Origin: Marinobacter sp.
GTDB taxonomy: Bacteria > Pseudomonadota > Gammaproteobacteria > Pseudomonadales > Oleiphilaceae
Length of the DNA stretch: 64,000 nucleotides
Reading direction: 5' to 3'
Assembly (NCBI GenBank): GCA_022565395.1
Contig: JAIUMV010000002.1
Span: 1-64,000, forward strand
Position numbers and translations under genes: made by a program
Shown: positions 1-7,406 of the stretch, in pieces
How positions within the stretch are numbered: position 1 is the stretch's first letter
Layout of the letters: every line of letters begins with the position of its first letter
Notes under the pieces: model-generated
Database searches by the model: none
What the model was told of the DNA's origin: nothing
What the model saw: the letters and a program-made list of their open reading frames with translations, nothing else

Positions 1-115
1 GCGCAAGGGTGGGTAGAAGAACCCTCGCGGGTTCGACCGGAGGCTGCAGCGCAGCCGGAGGAACGTCGGCGCAACGCGACGACGGCCCCGAAGGGGTGAG
101 GCCCACAGGGCCGAA
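1..115. repeat. GC-rich stretch packed with short dyads
   Basis: No convincing gene is seen here. The stretch holds a run of short inverted repeats: AACCC/GGGTT (20-33), GGCTGC/GCAGCC (42-56), CCCC/GGGG (86-96) and GGCCC/GGGCC (100-112). The last sits just past the stop of the fructosamine-kinase-like gene and could end its transcript, although no T-run follows. The density of dyads suggests a dispersed intergenic repeat, but only one copy is in the window, so this is inference. Confidence 0.35.
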
Positions 116-874
116 TCATCCCGACCGCCGCAACGTCTCCAGTCCACGTTCACATCCCAGCCAGTAGCCCTCGCCAAACAGGTTATAGTGATTCAGGTAG
201 TGGTAAAGGTTATACACCTCACGCTTATACCCATCAGCCTCAGAGCGAGGCATAACCGCCTCATAGGCCTGATAGAACGCGGGATCAAAACCGCCGAACA
301 TCTCCGTCATGGCCATGTCCGCCTCCCGGTCACCATTATAGACTGCGGGGTCAATAAACCAGGGCCCGGTCCTGTCAAACAGGATGTTACCGCGCCAAAG
401 GTCACCATGGAGCAAACTGGGGGATCTGCAGTTCGCATTCAGCCAGACCACCAGCTGATCACCCACAGCATCCAACAACTGCAATACCTTTCTGCGGCGC
501 CCTTCATGCCTGATCTTAAGCGCCTGATAGGTCAGCCGGTGATTAAGGAAGAACTCGCCCCAGTCTTCAGCAGGTTGATTAGGCTGAGGCGACAACCCCA
601 GGTAGTTAGCCCTTTCATACCCGTAAAAAGACTGATCAATGCCATGGATAGCCGCAAGGCCCTCCGCCAAAACCTGCCAGTCCTTACGACTCGGCGCAGT
701 CGCAGTAATAGCTGTCATCACCAGCACCTGCTGATCGACCCGATGTACCTCCGGCACCTTTAACCCTGTCACGTTCGCGCGGTGCAGTGCGTCGCGTAGC
801 GCTGCCAACCCTTCAGCCTCGCGGATCAACGCATCCGGAAAACCACTGGCATTGTGCTTGGTAAACCTGTTCAT
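116..874 (-). CDS. fructosamine kinase family protein, N-terminally short
   Basis: This is a kinase-fold protein of the fructosamine-3-kinase (FN3K/YniA) family, which phosphorylates sugars attached to protein amino groups so that they fall off. The catalytic loop LLHGDLWRGN (residues 154-163) and the metal-binding segment beginning IDPAVYNGDREAD (174-186) are both present. At 252 aa it is shorter than the usual 285-290. The N-terminal glycine-rich nucleotide loop is missing: the protein opens at RFTKHN, which aligns by eye with the ...YFVKxN strand. An in-frame stop lies about 18 codons upstream, so a missed start does not explain it. It may be a decayed or divergent member. The family call is firm; activity is doubtful. 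Confidence 0.8.
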   Translation of the reverse strand: MNRFTKHNASGFPDALIREAEGLAALRDALHRANVTGLKVPEVHRVDQQVLVMTAITATAPSRKDWQVLAEGLAAIHGIDQSFYGYERANYLGLSPQPNQPAEDWGEFFLNHRLTYQALKIRHEGRRRKVLQLLDAVGDQLVVWLNANCRSPSLLHGDLWRGNILFDRTGPWFIDPAVYNGDREADMAMTEMFGGFDPAFYQAYEAVMPRSEADGYKREVYNLYHYLNHYNLFGEGYWLGCERGLETLRRSG

Positions 875-983
875 CCGCCCTCCCTGAACAAAACTTAAGG
901 CGCCTGACGCCGCTTACAGCAGCCGGTTGAGGCTCGTCATTGCTACAATAGCCCTGAACTCACCCCGCCCGAGCCCTTTTACC

Positions 984-1514
984 ATGTTACTGACTGCCGC
1001 AACCTCCTGTGTCGTACTCGTGGACTTCCAACATCGGCTGATGCCTGCCATTCATCAGGGTGATCAGGTACTATCCCGCAGTGCGCGGCTCGGCCATATA
1101 GCCAAGCTGTTGCAGATTCCTGTTATCGGTACCGAGCAATTGCCTGCGAAGCTTGGGCCCAACACCAAGGATATCGCCGCACTCTGCGACATCACCCTGG
1201 AAAAGCATCATTTTGGCGCTTGTCAGGGCAGCCTTTTGCAAGCACTCCCAGACCACCGCCCCAATATCGTCATCGCAGGCTGTGAAGCTCATGTGTGCCT
1301 GTTGCAGACCGCGCTCAGGCTGCTGGGGCACGGCTACAGGGTATGGGTTGTGGCGGATGCCATCGGGTCTCGTGCGCCGTCAGACCGTGAGCTGGCATTA
1401 CAGCGTCTCCGGCAGGAAGGGGCCCGAATTGTATCCGTTGAAATGGCTGCCTTTGAATGGCTGGAGAGCGCTGAACACCCGCTGTTCCGCGAGGTGCTGG
1501 CATTGATCAAATAG
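984..1514 (+). CDS. isochorismatase-fold cysteine hydrolase
   Basis: A 176-aa hydrolase of the isochorismatase/YcaC family. The expected catalytic triad is visible as Asp14 (VLVDFQ), Lys74 (TLEKHHFG) and Cys105 (CEAHVCLLQTA). Family members hydrolyse amides or vinyl ethers, and the substrate cannot be read from the sequence. The ATG at 984 is chosen over an in-frame TTG at 927, because residue 1 then falls just before the first conserved strand. The gene stands divergent from the fructosamine-kinase-like gene and has no operon partner downstream; a hairpin follows at 1582. Confidence 0.85.
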   Translation: MLLTAATSCVVLVDFQHRLMPAIHQGDQVLSRSARLGHIAKLLQIPVIGTEQLPAKLGPNTKDIAALCDITLEKHHFGACQGSLLQALPDHRPNIVIAGCEAHVCLLQTALRLLGHGYRVWVVADAIGSRAPSDRELALQRLRQEGARIVSVEMAAFEWLESAEHPLFREVLALIK

Positions 1515-1581
1515 TCAGCAAAACTGGCCTGAAACGACAGTCTCAAGGAAGCTCTCGGTAACTACGTACCATGCCACAGGA

Positions 1582-1600
1582 AGCCCTTTAATCAAGGGCT
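1582..1600. terminator. hairpin after the isochorismatase-fold gene
   Basis: Stem AGCCCTT (1582-1588), five-base loop, AAGGGCT (1594-1600). It lies between two genes on the same strand. No T-run follows, so intrinsic termination would be weak. Confidence 0.4.
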
Positions 1601-1674
1601 CCTGCTGACCGACCACCGTGCCAAATCGGAATACTTCATTACGTTTCATTACAAATTGGGCCTTTTCAGTACCT

Positions 1675-1705
1675 TATAATCGCTGGCTTACTTACATTGA
1701 TGTAA
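1675..1705 (+). promoter_or_regulatory. -10 element and 14-base dyad before the HD-GYP gene
   Basis: TATAAT at 1675-1680 is a consensus -10, though no good -35 stands 16-18 bases before it. It is followed by the perfect dyad TTACAT-TG-ATGTAA (1692-1705), ending four bases before the ATG at 1710. The dyad occupies the place where a ribosome binding site should be, and none is recognisable. It could be an operator or a small translation-blocking hairpin. This is inference. Confidence 0.4.
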
Positions 1706-1709
1706 CGCC

Positions 1710-3005
1710 ATGCTCTTCAGACGGAAATCGAAGCAAAAGACCCCACGCTCCGGTAGCACCAGCCAAACCGTTATGCGTCGGCTGGATATTCCAACCAGTG
1801 CCGTGCGTATTGGTATGCATGTTGTCAACCTCGACCGCCCCTGGCCAGAGGTTCCCCTGGCGTTTCAGAAATTCGTCGTCGAAAAAACAGAGCAAATCCG
1901 AGTACTGCAGGCCTACTGCCTGAGCGTTACCGTAGACCTCACGGAAGCCCAGTATCAACAATATGAGGCGGCTCGCCAGGGATCCGTATCCGTTCGCCAA
2001 CGGAGACTGCCGGAGCGCCACTCGCTGATCGAAGAGCTTCCCGTCGCCAGGGCACACTACCTGCACGCCAAAGCCTATATCAATGATCTACTTGCAAAGG
2101 TGGCCGCAAGCAAAGATATCAATTTCGAAGGCGTCCATGAAATTGTACAGAATTGCGTAAAAAGCATTGTTGCCAACCCTAACGCCATATTCTGGCTTTC
2201 TCGTATCCGGCATGAAGACGCCTACACCGCAGAGCATTGCGTACGGGTCGGCGTGCTGGCCATAACCTTTGCCAGATTTCTTGACCTGCCTGAGCCGGAC
2301 ATGAAAATTCTGGGCTTGTGCGGCATGCTGCATGATGTCGGCAAGATGAAGATTTCGCCTGATCTGCTAAACAAACCCGGTGCCCTGTCGCCTGAAGAGT
2401 GGCAAGTGGTGAAGGCCCACCCAACCTATGGCCATCAACTCCTGGCCGCGGATGGCGGGCTAGACCCCTTGGTGAAAGAAGCTGCCCTTTCTCATCATGA
2501 GCGCATGGATGGCAGCGGTTACCCCAACGGTCTTTCCGGCAACAGTATCGGTCTTTACGCCCGTATCATCGCCATTGTCGATGCCTATGACGCCATCACC
2601 AGTGACCGACCTTACCAGAAAGGCCGTTCCAGCATGGATGCCCTGCGCATACTCTATCAGTGCAGTGGCAGTCACTTCGACAGTGACCTGGTGCAAACCT
2701 TTATCACCATGATTGGACTCTACCCACCTGGCAGCCTTGTGCAACTTAAGTCCGGCGAAATCGCCGTGGTGCTATCCACCTCGCCAGCACAAAAACTGAA
2801 ACCCGTGATAGAGCTGGTGCTGGATGCCGCAGGCAATCCCTGTGTACCCCGTGTCCTGAGGCTGACAGAAAGGCCTCTCAACGACGCCGGTGAGCCCTAC
2901 GCTATCGTCCATGCCCTGCCAGACAATACCGATCGCTTTGATCTGAAAAATTATATTCAGCAACGGGCCAGCACATCCAACAAACCGCTAGCCACTGACG
3001 ACTGA
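1710..3005 (+). CDS. HD-GYP cyclic-di-GMP phosphodiesterase with DUF3391
   Basis: A 431-aa soluble protein. Residues about 25-150 match the DUF3391 domain that commonly precedes HD-GYP domains. The HD-GYP domain follows, with HDVGK at 208-212 and HHERMDGSGYP at 262-272, so both metal ligands and the GYP signature are intact. Such enzymes hydrolyse cyclic-di-GMP to pGpG and GMP, which lowers the biofilm signal and favours motility. There is no receiver or membrane domain, so the input is unknown. After the HD-GYP domain there are roughly 90 more residues. A further coding-like frame begins at the stop codon (see 3002-3157), so the C-terminus may not be the native one. Confidence 0.9.
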   Translation: MLFRRKSKQKTPRSGSTSQTVMRRLDIPTSAVRIGMHVVNLDRPWPEVPLAFQKFVVEKTEQIRVLQAYCLSVTVDLTEAQYQQYEAARQGSVSVRQRRLPERHSLIEELPVARAHYLHAKAYINDLLAKVAASKDINFEGVHEIVQNCVKSIVANPNAIFWLSRIRHEDAYTAEHCVRVGVLAITFARFLDLPEPDMKILGLCGMLHDVGKMKISPDLLNKPGALSPEEWQVVKAHPTYGHQLLAADGGLDPLVKEAALSHHERMDGSGYPNGLSGNSIGLYARIIAIVDAYDAITSDRPYQKGRSSMDALRILYQCSGSHFDSDLVQTFITMIGLYPPGSLVQLKSGEIAVVLSTSPAQKLKPVIELVLDAAGNPCVPRVLRLTERPLNDAGEPYAIVHALPDNTDRFDLKNYIQQRASTSNKPLATDD

Positions 3006-3157
3006 CTCGGTATCCGGAACAAGTCCAGCAAGCTGTCGATGCATTGCTCAATCTGGGCGAACAGCTGTCGTCACTGGGCCGCAACGACAACCAGGTGCGG
3101 GACGCCATCGATGAGCTGCAGCGGTTGACCGATCGGGTGGAACTCTATCGCCAGTAA
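3002..3157 (+). CDS. coding-like 51-codon frame without ATG/GTG start
   Basis: This frame runs from the stop of the HD-GYP gene to TAA at 3155-3157. It reads as a plausible polar amphipathic helix (YPEQVQQAVDALLNLGEQL, then a segment ending in DELQRLTDRVELYRQ) with gammaproteobacterial codon choice. No ATG or GTG is available. Only CTG at 3002, overlapping the upstream stop, or TTG at 3044 could start it. Three readings are possible: a translationally coupled small protein with a rare start, a -1 frameshift extension of the HD-GYP protein, or a sequencing indel. I do not recognise the sequence. Confidence 0.35.
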   Translation: MTRYPEQVQQAVDALLNLGEQLSSLGRNDNQVRDAIDELQRLTDRVELYRQ

Positions 3158-3189
3158 GGCAACGGTTGCCTGATACAAAGCATCTTGGC

Positions 3190-3801
3190 TCAACGGGGGC
3201 GTGGCACCCTGACAACGCTGCCCAATGATGCATATTCCTCACCACCCAGGCGGGCCAGTGGGTCTACCTTGTCCGCGGCTACCAGCAGCCGGCCATTCTC
3301 CATGCGGGCCACGGCATCTGACAGATACAACCGCTTTACTTCAGCAAAAATCAGGCCCTGCCGCTTGGGCCCTATCTCCTGTACTTCATAAAGCGCACAG
3401 GCCATGGCAATGGGACAGCCCGCCAGACGCGGTATCGCAGACCCTTCGAAAGGTGCCAGGGACAGCCCTGCCCGCTCAAGCTCTGACTCCCCCATCGGGA
3501 GGGTTCTGGAGGTTTCGGTCAGCTCCGCTGCCAGGTCACTGGGGGCGATGTGAATGACAAAGGGCCGGCCCTCCATGAGATTACGGCGGGTGTCCTTGAG
3601 ATCACCATCGGGTTTGCTGCCAATGGACAGCATCACCAGGGGAGGCTCACTACTGACGGCGGTAAAATAGGAAAAGGGCGCCAGGTTCAGGTTACCCCCC
3701 GGGTTCTCCGATAATACCCAGGCAATGGGCCGGGGAATCAGGGTTTGCGTCATAGCGTGATAAACCTGACTGGCAGACAGGTCGGCAAAATCAATAAGCA
3801 T
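3190..3801 (-). CDS. flavin reductase family protein (FMN-binding split barrel)
   Basis: A 203-aa protein of the DIM6/NTAB/RutF-like flavin reductase family, which binds FMN in a split barrel and often reduces it with NAD(P)H. The typical opening IPRPIAWVLSENPGGNLNLA and the strand EPPLVMLSIGSKPDGDLKDT are present. The longer frame to 3840 overlaps cheR. The ATG at 3801 gives MLIDFADLSASQVYHAM, the usual length, and stands only five bases after the cheR stop. The gene is therefore probably the last of a cheV-cheR-flavin reductase transcript. No functional link between a flavin reductase and chemotaxis is evident. Confidence 0.82.
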   Translation of the reverse strand: MLIDFADLSASQVYHAMTQTLIPRPIAWVLSENPGGNLNLAPFSYFTAVSSEPPLVMLSIGSKPDGDLKDTRRNLMEGRPFVIHIAPSDLAAELTETSRTLPMGESELERAGLSLAPFEGSAIPRLAGCPIAMACALYEVQEIGPKRQGLIFAEVKRLYLSDAVARMENGRLLVAADKVDPLARLGGEEYASLGSVVRVPRPR

Positions 3802-3806
3802 GAGGG

Positions 3807-4640
3807 TCACTTGCGACGGTAGATAATACCAGGGTGACACTGAACCATCTCATAAAGGTCAGGCAAACCGTTAAGAGACTCAGATGCGCCCAGAATAAGG
3901 TACCCCCCCGGATTGAGAGCGCCATGCATGCGGGTCAGTATGTCTTTCTTGAGCTCTGCTGAGAAATAGATCAGTACGTTACGGCAGAAAATGATATCGA
4001 ACTTGCCGAGCATGTAGCGCTCAAGCAGGTTCAGTTCCTTGAACTCCACCACCCGCTTGAGGTCTGGCTTGATCTGCCAGCCTCCTCCGGCTATTGGCAT
4101 AAAGTAATTGCGCTGTCTTTCCGGCGACAGGCCACGCCCAATGGCCAGCATTTCATACTCACCACGCCGGGCGGACTCCAGCACTGTTTTGGAGATATCT
4201 GTCGCGGTGATCTTGATGTCGGAGCGAAGTTTGCCTGGTCGCAGGCGCTTGTACTCATCAATGGTCATAGCGATGGAGTATGGCTCCTGGCCCGTTGAGC
4301 AGGCCGCAGACCAGATACGCAGGGGCTGAAGGGTCTTACGCTCGGACAGCTCCGGCAAGAGGATTTCGGTGAGTATGCGAAACGGGTGGGTATCACGAAA
4401 CCACAGGGTTTCGTTTGTGGTCATGGCATCAATGACCTGCTCTCGCAACATGGCACGCCCAGGCTGTTTGAGCCGGTCCGTCAGCTCGCCCAACGATGCC
4501 AAACCGTTTTCATCAGCGATCTTGCGGAGACGGCTTTTCACCAGGTACTGCTTGTTCTCGCCCAACAGGATGCCGCAGGCATCCTGCAGAAACTTTCTGA
4601 ACGCCTCGTACTCCTGAGGTGTGATATCAGATTTCATCAA
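3807..4640 (-). CDS. cheR: CheR chemotaxis receptor methyltransferase
   Basis: A 277-aa S-adenosylmethionine-dependent methyltransferase that adds methyl groups to glutamates of chemoreceptors, setting sensory adaptation. An N-terminal helical domain (about 1-80) is followed by the SAM-binding motif IWSAACSTGQEPYSIAM, the acidic strand KITATDISKTVLESARRGEY, and CRNVLIYF near residue 220. The C-terminus ends shortly after LILGASESL, as in normal CheR, with no fused domains. It lies 31 bases downstream of cheV on the same strand, the order seen in polar-flagellated gammaproteobacteria. Together they would tune the flagellar motor response. Confidence 0.95.
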   Translation of the reverse strand: MMKSDITPQEYEAFRKFLQDACGILLGENKQYLVKSRLRKIADENGLASLGELTDRLKQPGRAMLREQVIDAMTTNETLWFRDTHPFRILTEILLPELSERKTLQPLRIWSAACSTGQEPYSIAMTIDEYKRLRPGKLRSDIKITATDISKTVLESARRGEYEMLAIGRGLSPERQRNYFMPIAGGGWQIKPDLKRVVEFKELNLLERYMLGKFDIIFCRNVLIYFSAELKKDILTRMHGALNPGGYLILGASESLNGLPDLYEMVQCHPGIIYRRK

Positions 4641-4671
4641 GTGTCCGCATGAGTCGCGGCCCGCAGGCCGG

Positions 4672-5604
4672 TTAGTGGTCTTTGTCGAGAATTTCCATCA
4701 CACGCTCAGCCAGCTCATCAGGGCTGAATTTGGCCATAAAATCGTCGGCGCCTACCTTCTGGACCATGGCCTTGTTGAACACGCCACTGAGGGAGGTGTG
4801 GAGCATAATATAGAGATTTGCCAGCTTGGGCTCGGCCTTGCACCGTGTCACCAGAGTGTAGCCATCCATTTCCGGCATTTCCACATCGGAAATCATCATC
4901 GCGATATGGTCGGTGATATCGGAGCCGTCTTCAACCAGGGATTTCAGATAATCGAGCGCCTGTTTACCATCATTACGGGTTACCACGGGCAGACCGATCG
5001 CACTCAGGCAGCGCTCTACCTGCCGGCGGGCAACGGCAGAATCGTCAGCAACCAAGACCGGCAGGGACGCCGCGCGGTCCTTGGTGTTCTTGTTAATGGT
5101 TTCTTCAGCGACATCTTCCTTCAGCGGCGAGACATCGGAGAGAATTTTTTCCACATCGATGATTTCAATCAGCTTGTCATCCAGGTTGGTGACGGCTGTC
5201 AGATAGACATCCTTACCGGCGCCTTTGGGTGGCGGCAGGATTGCCTCCCAGTTCATATTGACGATACGGTCAACACCCGCCACCAGAAAGCCCTGGGTTT
5301 TGCGGTTGTACTCCGTGATGATGATGAAACATTGCTTCAGCTCATTGTCGGGAATAGGCGGCATGCGGATAGCCATGCCCAAATCGATAATGGGGATGGT
5401 CTCACCGCGAATATGAGCCACACCCCTGACCACACTGTTACTCTTGGGTATCGATGACAGCTTGGGGCATTGCAGTACTTCTTTTACCTTGAACACATTG
5501 ATACCGTAAACTTGGCGCCCCCGCAGCCGGAACAGTAAAAGTTCCAGCCGGTTCTGACCGACAAGCTGAGTTCGCTGGTTAACATTGTCCAGAACGCCTG
5601 CCAT
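4672..5604 (-). CDS. cheV: CheV chemotaxis coupling protein (CheW + receiver)
   Basis: A 310-aa hybrid of a CheW-like domain (about 1-165), which couples receptors to CheA, and a C-terminal receiver domain (about 180-305). The receiver shows the acidic pair in VLVADDSAVARRQ and the phosphorylation site in ISDVEMPEMDGYTL. CheV proteins work in receptor arrays at the cell pole and help adaptation when phosphorylated. The start ATG at 5604 follows GAGGT at a normal distance. The gene heads the cheV-cheR transcript and diverges from flgA. A second cheV paralogue lies at 57797-58687. Confidence 0.93.
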   Translation of the reverse strand: MAGVLDNVNQRTQLVGQNRLELLLFRLRGRQVYGINVFKVKEVLQCPKLSSIPKSNSVVRGVAHIRGETIPIIDLGMAIRMPPIPDNELKQCFIIITEYNRKTQGFLVAGVDRIVNMNWEAILPPPKGAGKDVYLTAVTNLDDKLIEIIDVEKILSDVSPLKEDVAEETINKNTKDRAASLPVLVADDSAVARRQVERCLSAIGLPVVTRNDGKQALDYLKSLVEDGSDITDHIAMMISDVEMPEMDGYTLVTRCKAEPKLANLYIMLHTSLSGVFNKAMVQKVGADDFMAKFSPDELAERVMEILDKDH

Positions 5605-5640
5605 AACAAATTTACCTCATGATCTGATCGCGATTTAACC

Positions 5641-5655
5641 GGCACGGGTCTTGCT
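5641..5655 (+). promoter_or_regulatory. sigma-54 (RpoN) promoter for flgA
   Basis: GGCACG-GGTC-TTGCT matches the -24/-12 consensus TGGCACG-N4-TTGCW in all but the first base, and the GG and GC are spaced exactly 12 apart. The predicted transcript would start near 5666, leaving a leader of about 70 bases before flgA. RpoN-driven flagellar genes are the rule in polar-flagellated gammaproteobacteria, where an activator such as FleQ is needed. No activator site was identified. Confidence 0.75.
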
Positions 5656-5664
5656 TTGAATACC

Positions 5665-5697
5665 GCAAGACAATCTTGCGTGTCGGCTTTCCGACAC
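5665..5697. repeat. two adjacent hairpins in the flgA leader
   Basis: GCAAGA-CAA-TCTTGC (5665-5679) is followed directly by GTGTCGG-CTTT-CCGACAC (5680-5697). Both would fold at the very start of the RNA made from the sigma-54 promoter. They could stabilise the leader, control translation, or bind a regulator as DNA dyads. Confidence 0.5.
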
Positions 5698-5738
5698 CGC
5701 TGCGGGTTACTCTCAAAGCATAGGACAAACTGCGGAAA

Positions 5739-6446
5739 ATGCGCATCATAGTTTTGCTTTTACTTTCAATGTCTGGGCTATCGGCCGCAGCCGCCGGGGC
5801 TTTAGCGACAACCCCGGATGCCATCCATGCAGCCGCCGAAAGGTTCATGCAAGGGTTCGTCGCCAGTCTGGATGTTGAGGGGTATGAGAGTGACTACACG
5901 CTGGGCTCACTGGACCCGCGACTGCAGCTTGCCGCCTGCCAGGATGAGCTGACAGTCAGCTTCACCGGCGACCCCTGGCGCAGCACCCAGCCCAGCCTTC
6001 AGGTGGCCTGCGAAGATGGCCAGCGCCCCTGGCGTCTGTTTATTGGCACTTCCCTCACCATCAGGGGTACTGCCTGGGTCGCTGCACGCCCCTTGAACCG
6101 CGGCGACCGGATTGACGCCAGCGCACTGGAGCGCCGCCCCGCCGTGCTGAACGCCTTGCGCCGGGAAGCCATCACTGAACGTGAGCAACTTGAAGGCATG
6201 GAAATGCGGCGCGCGGTAAGCAGCGGTACGGTGTTTACCCCTGATCTCATCAGCAGTCCTGATGCGGTTGCGCGGGGTGATCATGTTATTATTGTCGCAC
6301 GCTCAGGCACGTTCGCCGTACAAAGCCGCGGGCGAGCACTCGCCAACGCCCGGGTGGGCGAGCAGGTGCTGGTTGAAAATCTGGCTTCGTCACGGCGCGT
6401 CAGGGGCACAGTGACCGCACCCGGGCGCGTGGAAATACCCATGTAA
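5739..6446 (+). CDS. flgA: FlgA, flagellar P-ring assembly chaperone
   Basis: A 235-aa periplasmic chaperone that helps assemble the FlgI P-ring around the flagellar rod. It opens with a hydrophobic signal peptide (MRIIVLLLLSMSGLSAAAAG). A FlgA N-terminal region follows, then a C-terminal SAF domain (about 105-235) containing RPLNRGDRIDASAL and ending GRVEIPM. Length and domain order are normal. It is transcribed from the sigma-54 promoter at 5641 and stands upstream of flgM-flgN, as in Pseudomonas and Vibrio. Confidence 0.93.
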   Translation: MRIIVLLLLSMSGLSAAAAGALATTPDAIHAAAERFMQGFVASLDVEGYESDYTLGSLDPRLQLAACQDELTVSFTGDPWRSTQPSLQVACEDGQRPWRLFIGTSLTIRGTAWVAARPLNRGDRIDASALERRPAVLNALRREAITEREQLEGMEMRRAVSSGTVFTPDLISSPDAVARGDHVIIVARSGTFAVQSRGRALANARVGEQVLVENLASSRRVRGTVTAPGRVEIPM

Positions 6447-6469
6447 TGCGGCAAAATGATGCCTAATAG

Positions 6470-6487
6470 GCGGAAAATACTTTCCGC
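6470..6487 (+). terminator. small hairpin between flgA and the flgM promoter
   Basis: GCGGAAA (6470-6476), four-base loop, TTTCCGC (6481-6487), immediately before the sigma-28 promoter. It could damp read-through from flgA. There is no long T-run. Confidence 0.35.
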
Positions 6488-6494
6488 TTGGCGC

Positions 6495-6521
6495 TAAAGT
6501 TTCAGGCACGGGGGCCGATAG
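6495..6521 (+). promoter_or_regulatory. sigma-28 (FliA) promoter for flgM
   Basis: TAAAGTTT (6495-6502), 11 bases, GCCGATAG (6514-6521). This equals TAAA-N15-GCCGATAA with one mismatch in the last base. It places flgM-flgN in the late flagellar class and gives the usual loop in which FliA drives its own anti-sigma factor. It also shows that the longer frame from 6488 is not the FlgM start. Confidence 0.9.
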
Positions 6522-6589
6522 CCAAGGCAACGAGCCTAAAGGACGTCTTAACAAGGCGCCAAATTCACCAGATATGCACAGGTGTTGCG

Positions 6590-6910
6590 ATGACAGTCGA
6601 CTTCAACGGAATTGGCCCCGGCCAGGTCAACACCCGGAAAACCGCCGAGCAAAAACCCGCCGCCCAGCCAGCGGCCCAGCAGCCAGCGCCGGAGCGCGCC
6701 AAAGCCGCAGCTGCACGCGCTGACAGCGTCAGCCTCAGCGATCAGGCCAAAGAGCTGAAAAAGATGGAAGAAAAGCTGGCCCAGTATCCGGAAATTGACG
6801 ACCAGCGGGTCGAGCAGATCCGCGCGGCCCTGGCTGACGGCAGCTATAAAGTAGACGCAGAAAAACTGGCCCAGAAAATGCTTGAGATGGATAAAAGCAT
6901 TTTCGGGTGA
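6590..6910 (+). CDS. flgM: FlgM, anti-sigma-28 factor
   Basis: A 106-aa protein that binds the flagellar sigma factor FliA and keeps late genes silent until the hook is finished and FlgM is exported. The N-terminus (MTVDFNGIGPGQ) and an Ala/Pro/Gln-rich linker are disordered-looking. The C-terminal half carries the sigma-binding helices (ADSVSLSDQAKELKKME; RVEQIRAALADGSYKVDAEK). The start at 6590 is preferred because the upstream frame overlaps the promoter at 6495-6521. flgN follows after eight bases. Confidence 0.93.
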   Translation: MTVDFNGIGPGQVNTRKTAEQKPAAQPAAQQPAPERAKAAAARADSVSLSDQAKELKKMEEKLAQYPEIDDQRVEQIRAALADGSYKVDAEKLAQKMLEMDKSIFG

Positions 6911-6918
6911 ACTGAGCC

Positions 6919-7389
6919 ATGTCTACTATTGACGATCTGATTACGCTACTGAACCAGGATTGCAACGCACTGAACATCCTGCATGACCTGCTCATGCAGG
7001 AGAAAGACCTTCTCAGGGACGGTGAAGCTGCCGGCCTTGAGTCTCTGACCAAAGAAAAGAGTGTGCTGCTTGAGCAGGTCCGCGAACAGGCCAAAAGCAA
7101 AATCCGCCTGTTGGTTCAGATGGGCTACCGCCCAGAGCTGGGCAGCCCATCCCGCTATATCCAGTCATCTGGCATCGCCCCCCTGATGGAGGCATGGCAG
7201 GCTGCAGAGGCCGCATTGGCAAGCTGTCAGGACTTGAACAGCGTCAACAGCCGGGTGGTCACCCATCTCCAACAGAGGCTGGGGAGGCTGACCGACATCA
7301 TCCGTGGTTCCTCTGGGCAAGCCAAACTCTATGGCGCCAGCGGCGAACAAACCAGCATCGGTCAGCGCAACAAGCTCGCAAGCGCCTGA
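6919..7389 (+). CDS. flgN: FlgN-type flagellar export chaperone
   Basis: A 156-aa, mostly helical protein of the FlgN family, the cytoplasmic chaperone for hook-associated proteins FlgK and FlgL. The opening (DDLITLLNQDCNALNILHDLL) and the leucine/glutamate-rich central helices with LTKEKSVLLEQVREQ fit the family. It sits directly after flgM, its usual place, and is probably expressed from the same sigma-28 promoter. Sequence identity in this family is low, so position adds much of the support. Confidence 0.87.
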   Translation: MSTIDDLITLLNQDCNALNILHDLLMQEKDLLRDGEAAGLESLTKEKSVLLEQVREQAKSKIRLLVQMGYRPELGSPSRYIQSSGIAPLMEAWQAAEAALASCQDLNSVNSRVVTHLQQRLGRLTDIIRGSSGQAKLYGASGEQTSIGQRNKLASA

Positions 7390-7406
7390 GGTTGTTCAAC
7401 CGAACT

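Noticed and set aside
4621-5457. A 278-codon plus-strand frame antisense to cheV
   Set aside because: Shadow of cheV; His/Gln-rich reading typical of antisense frames.
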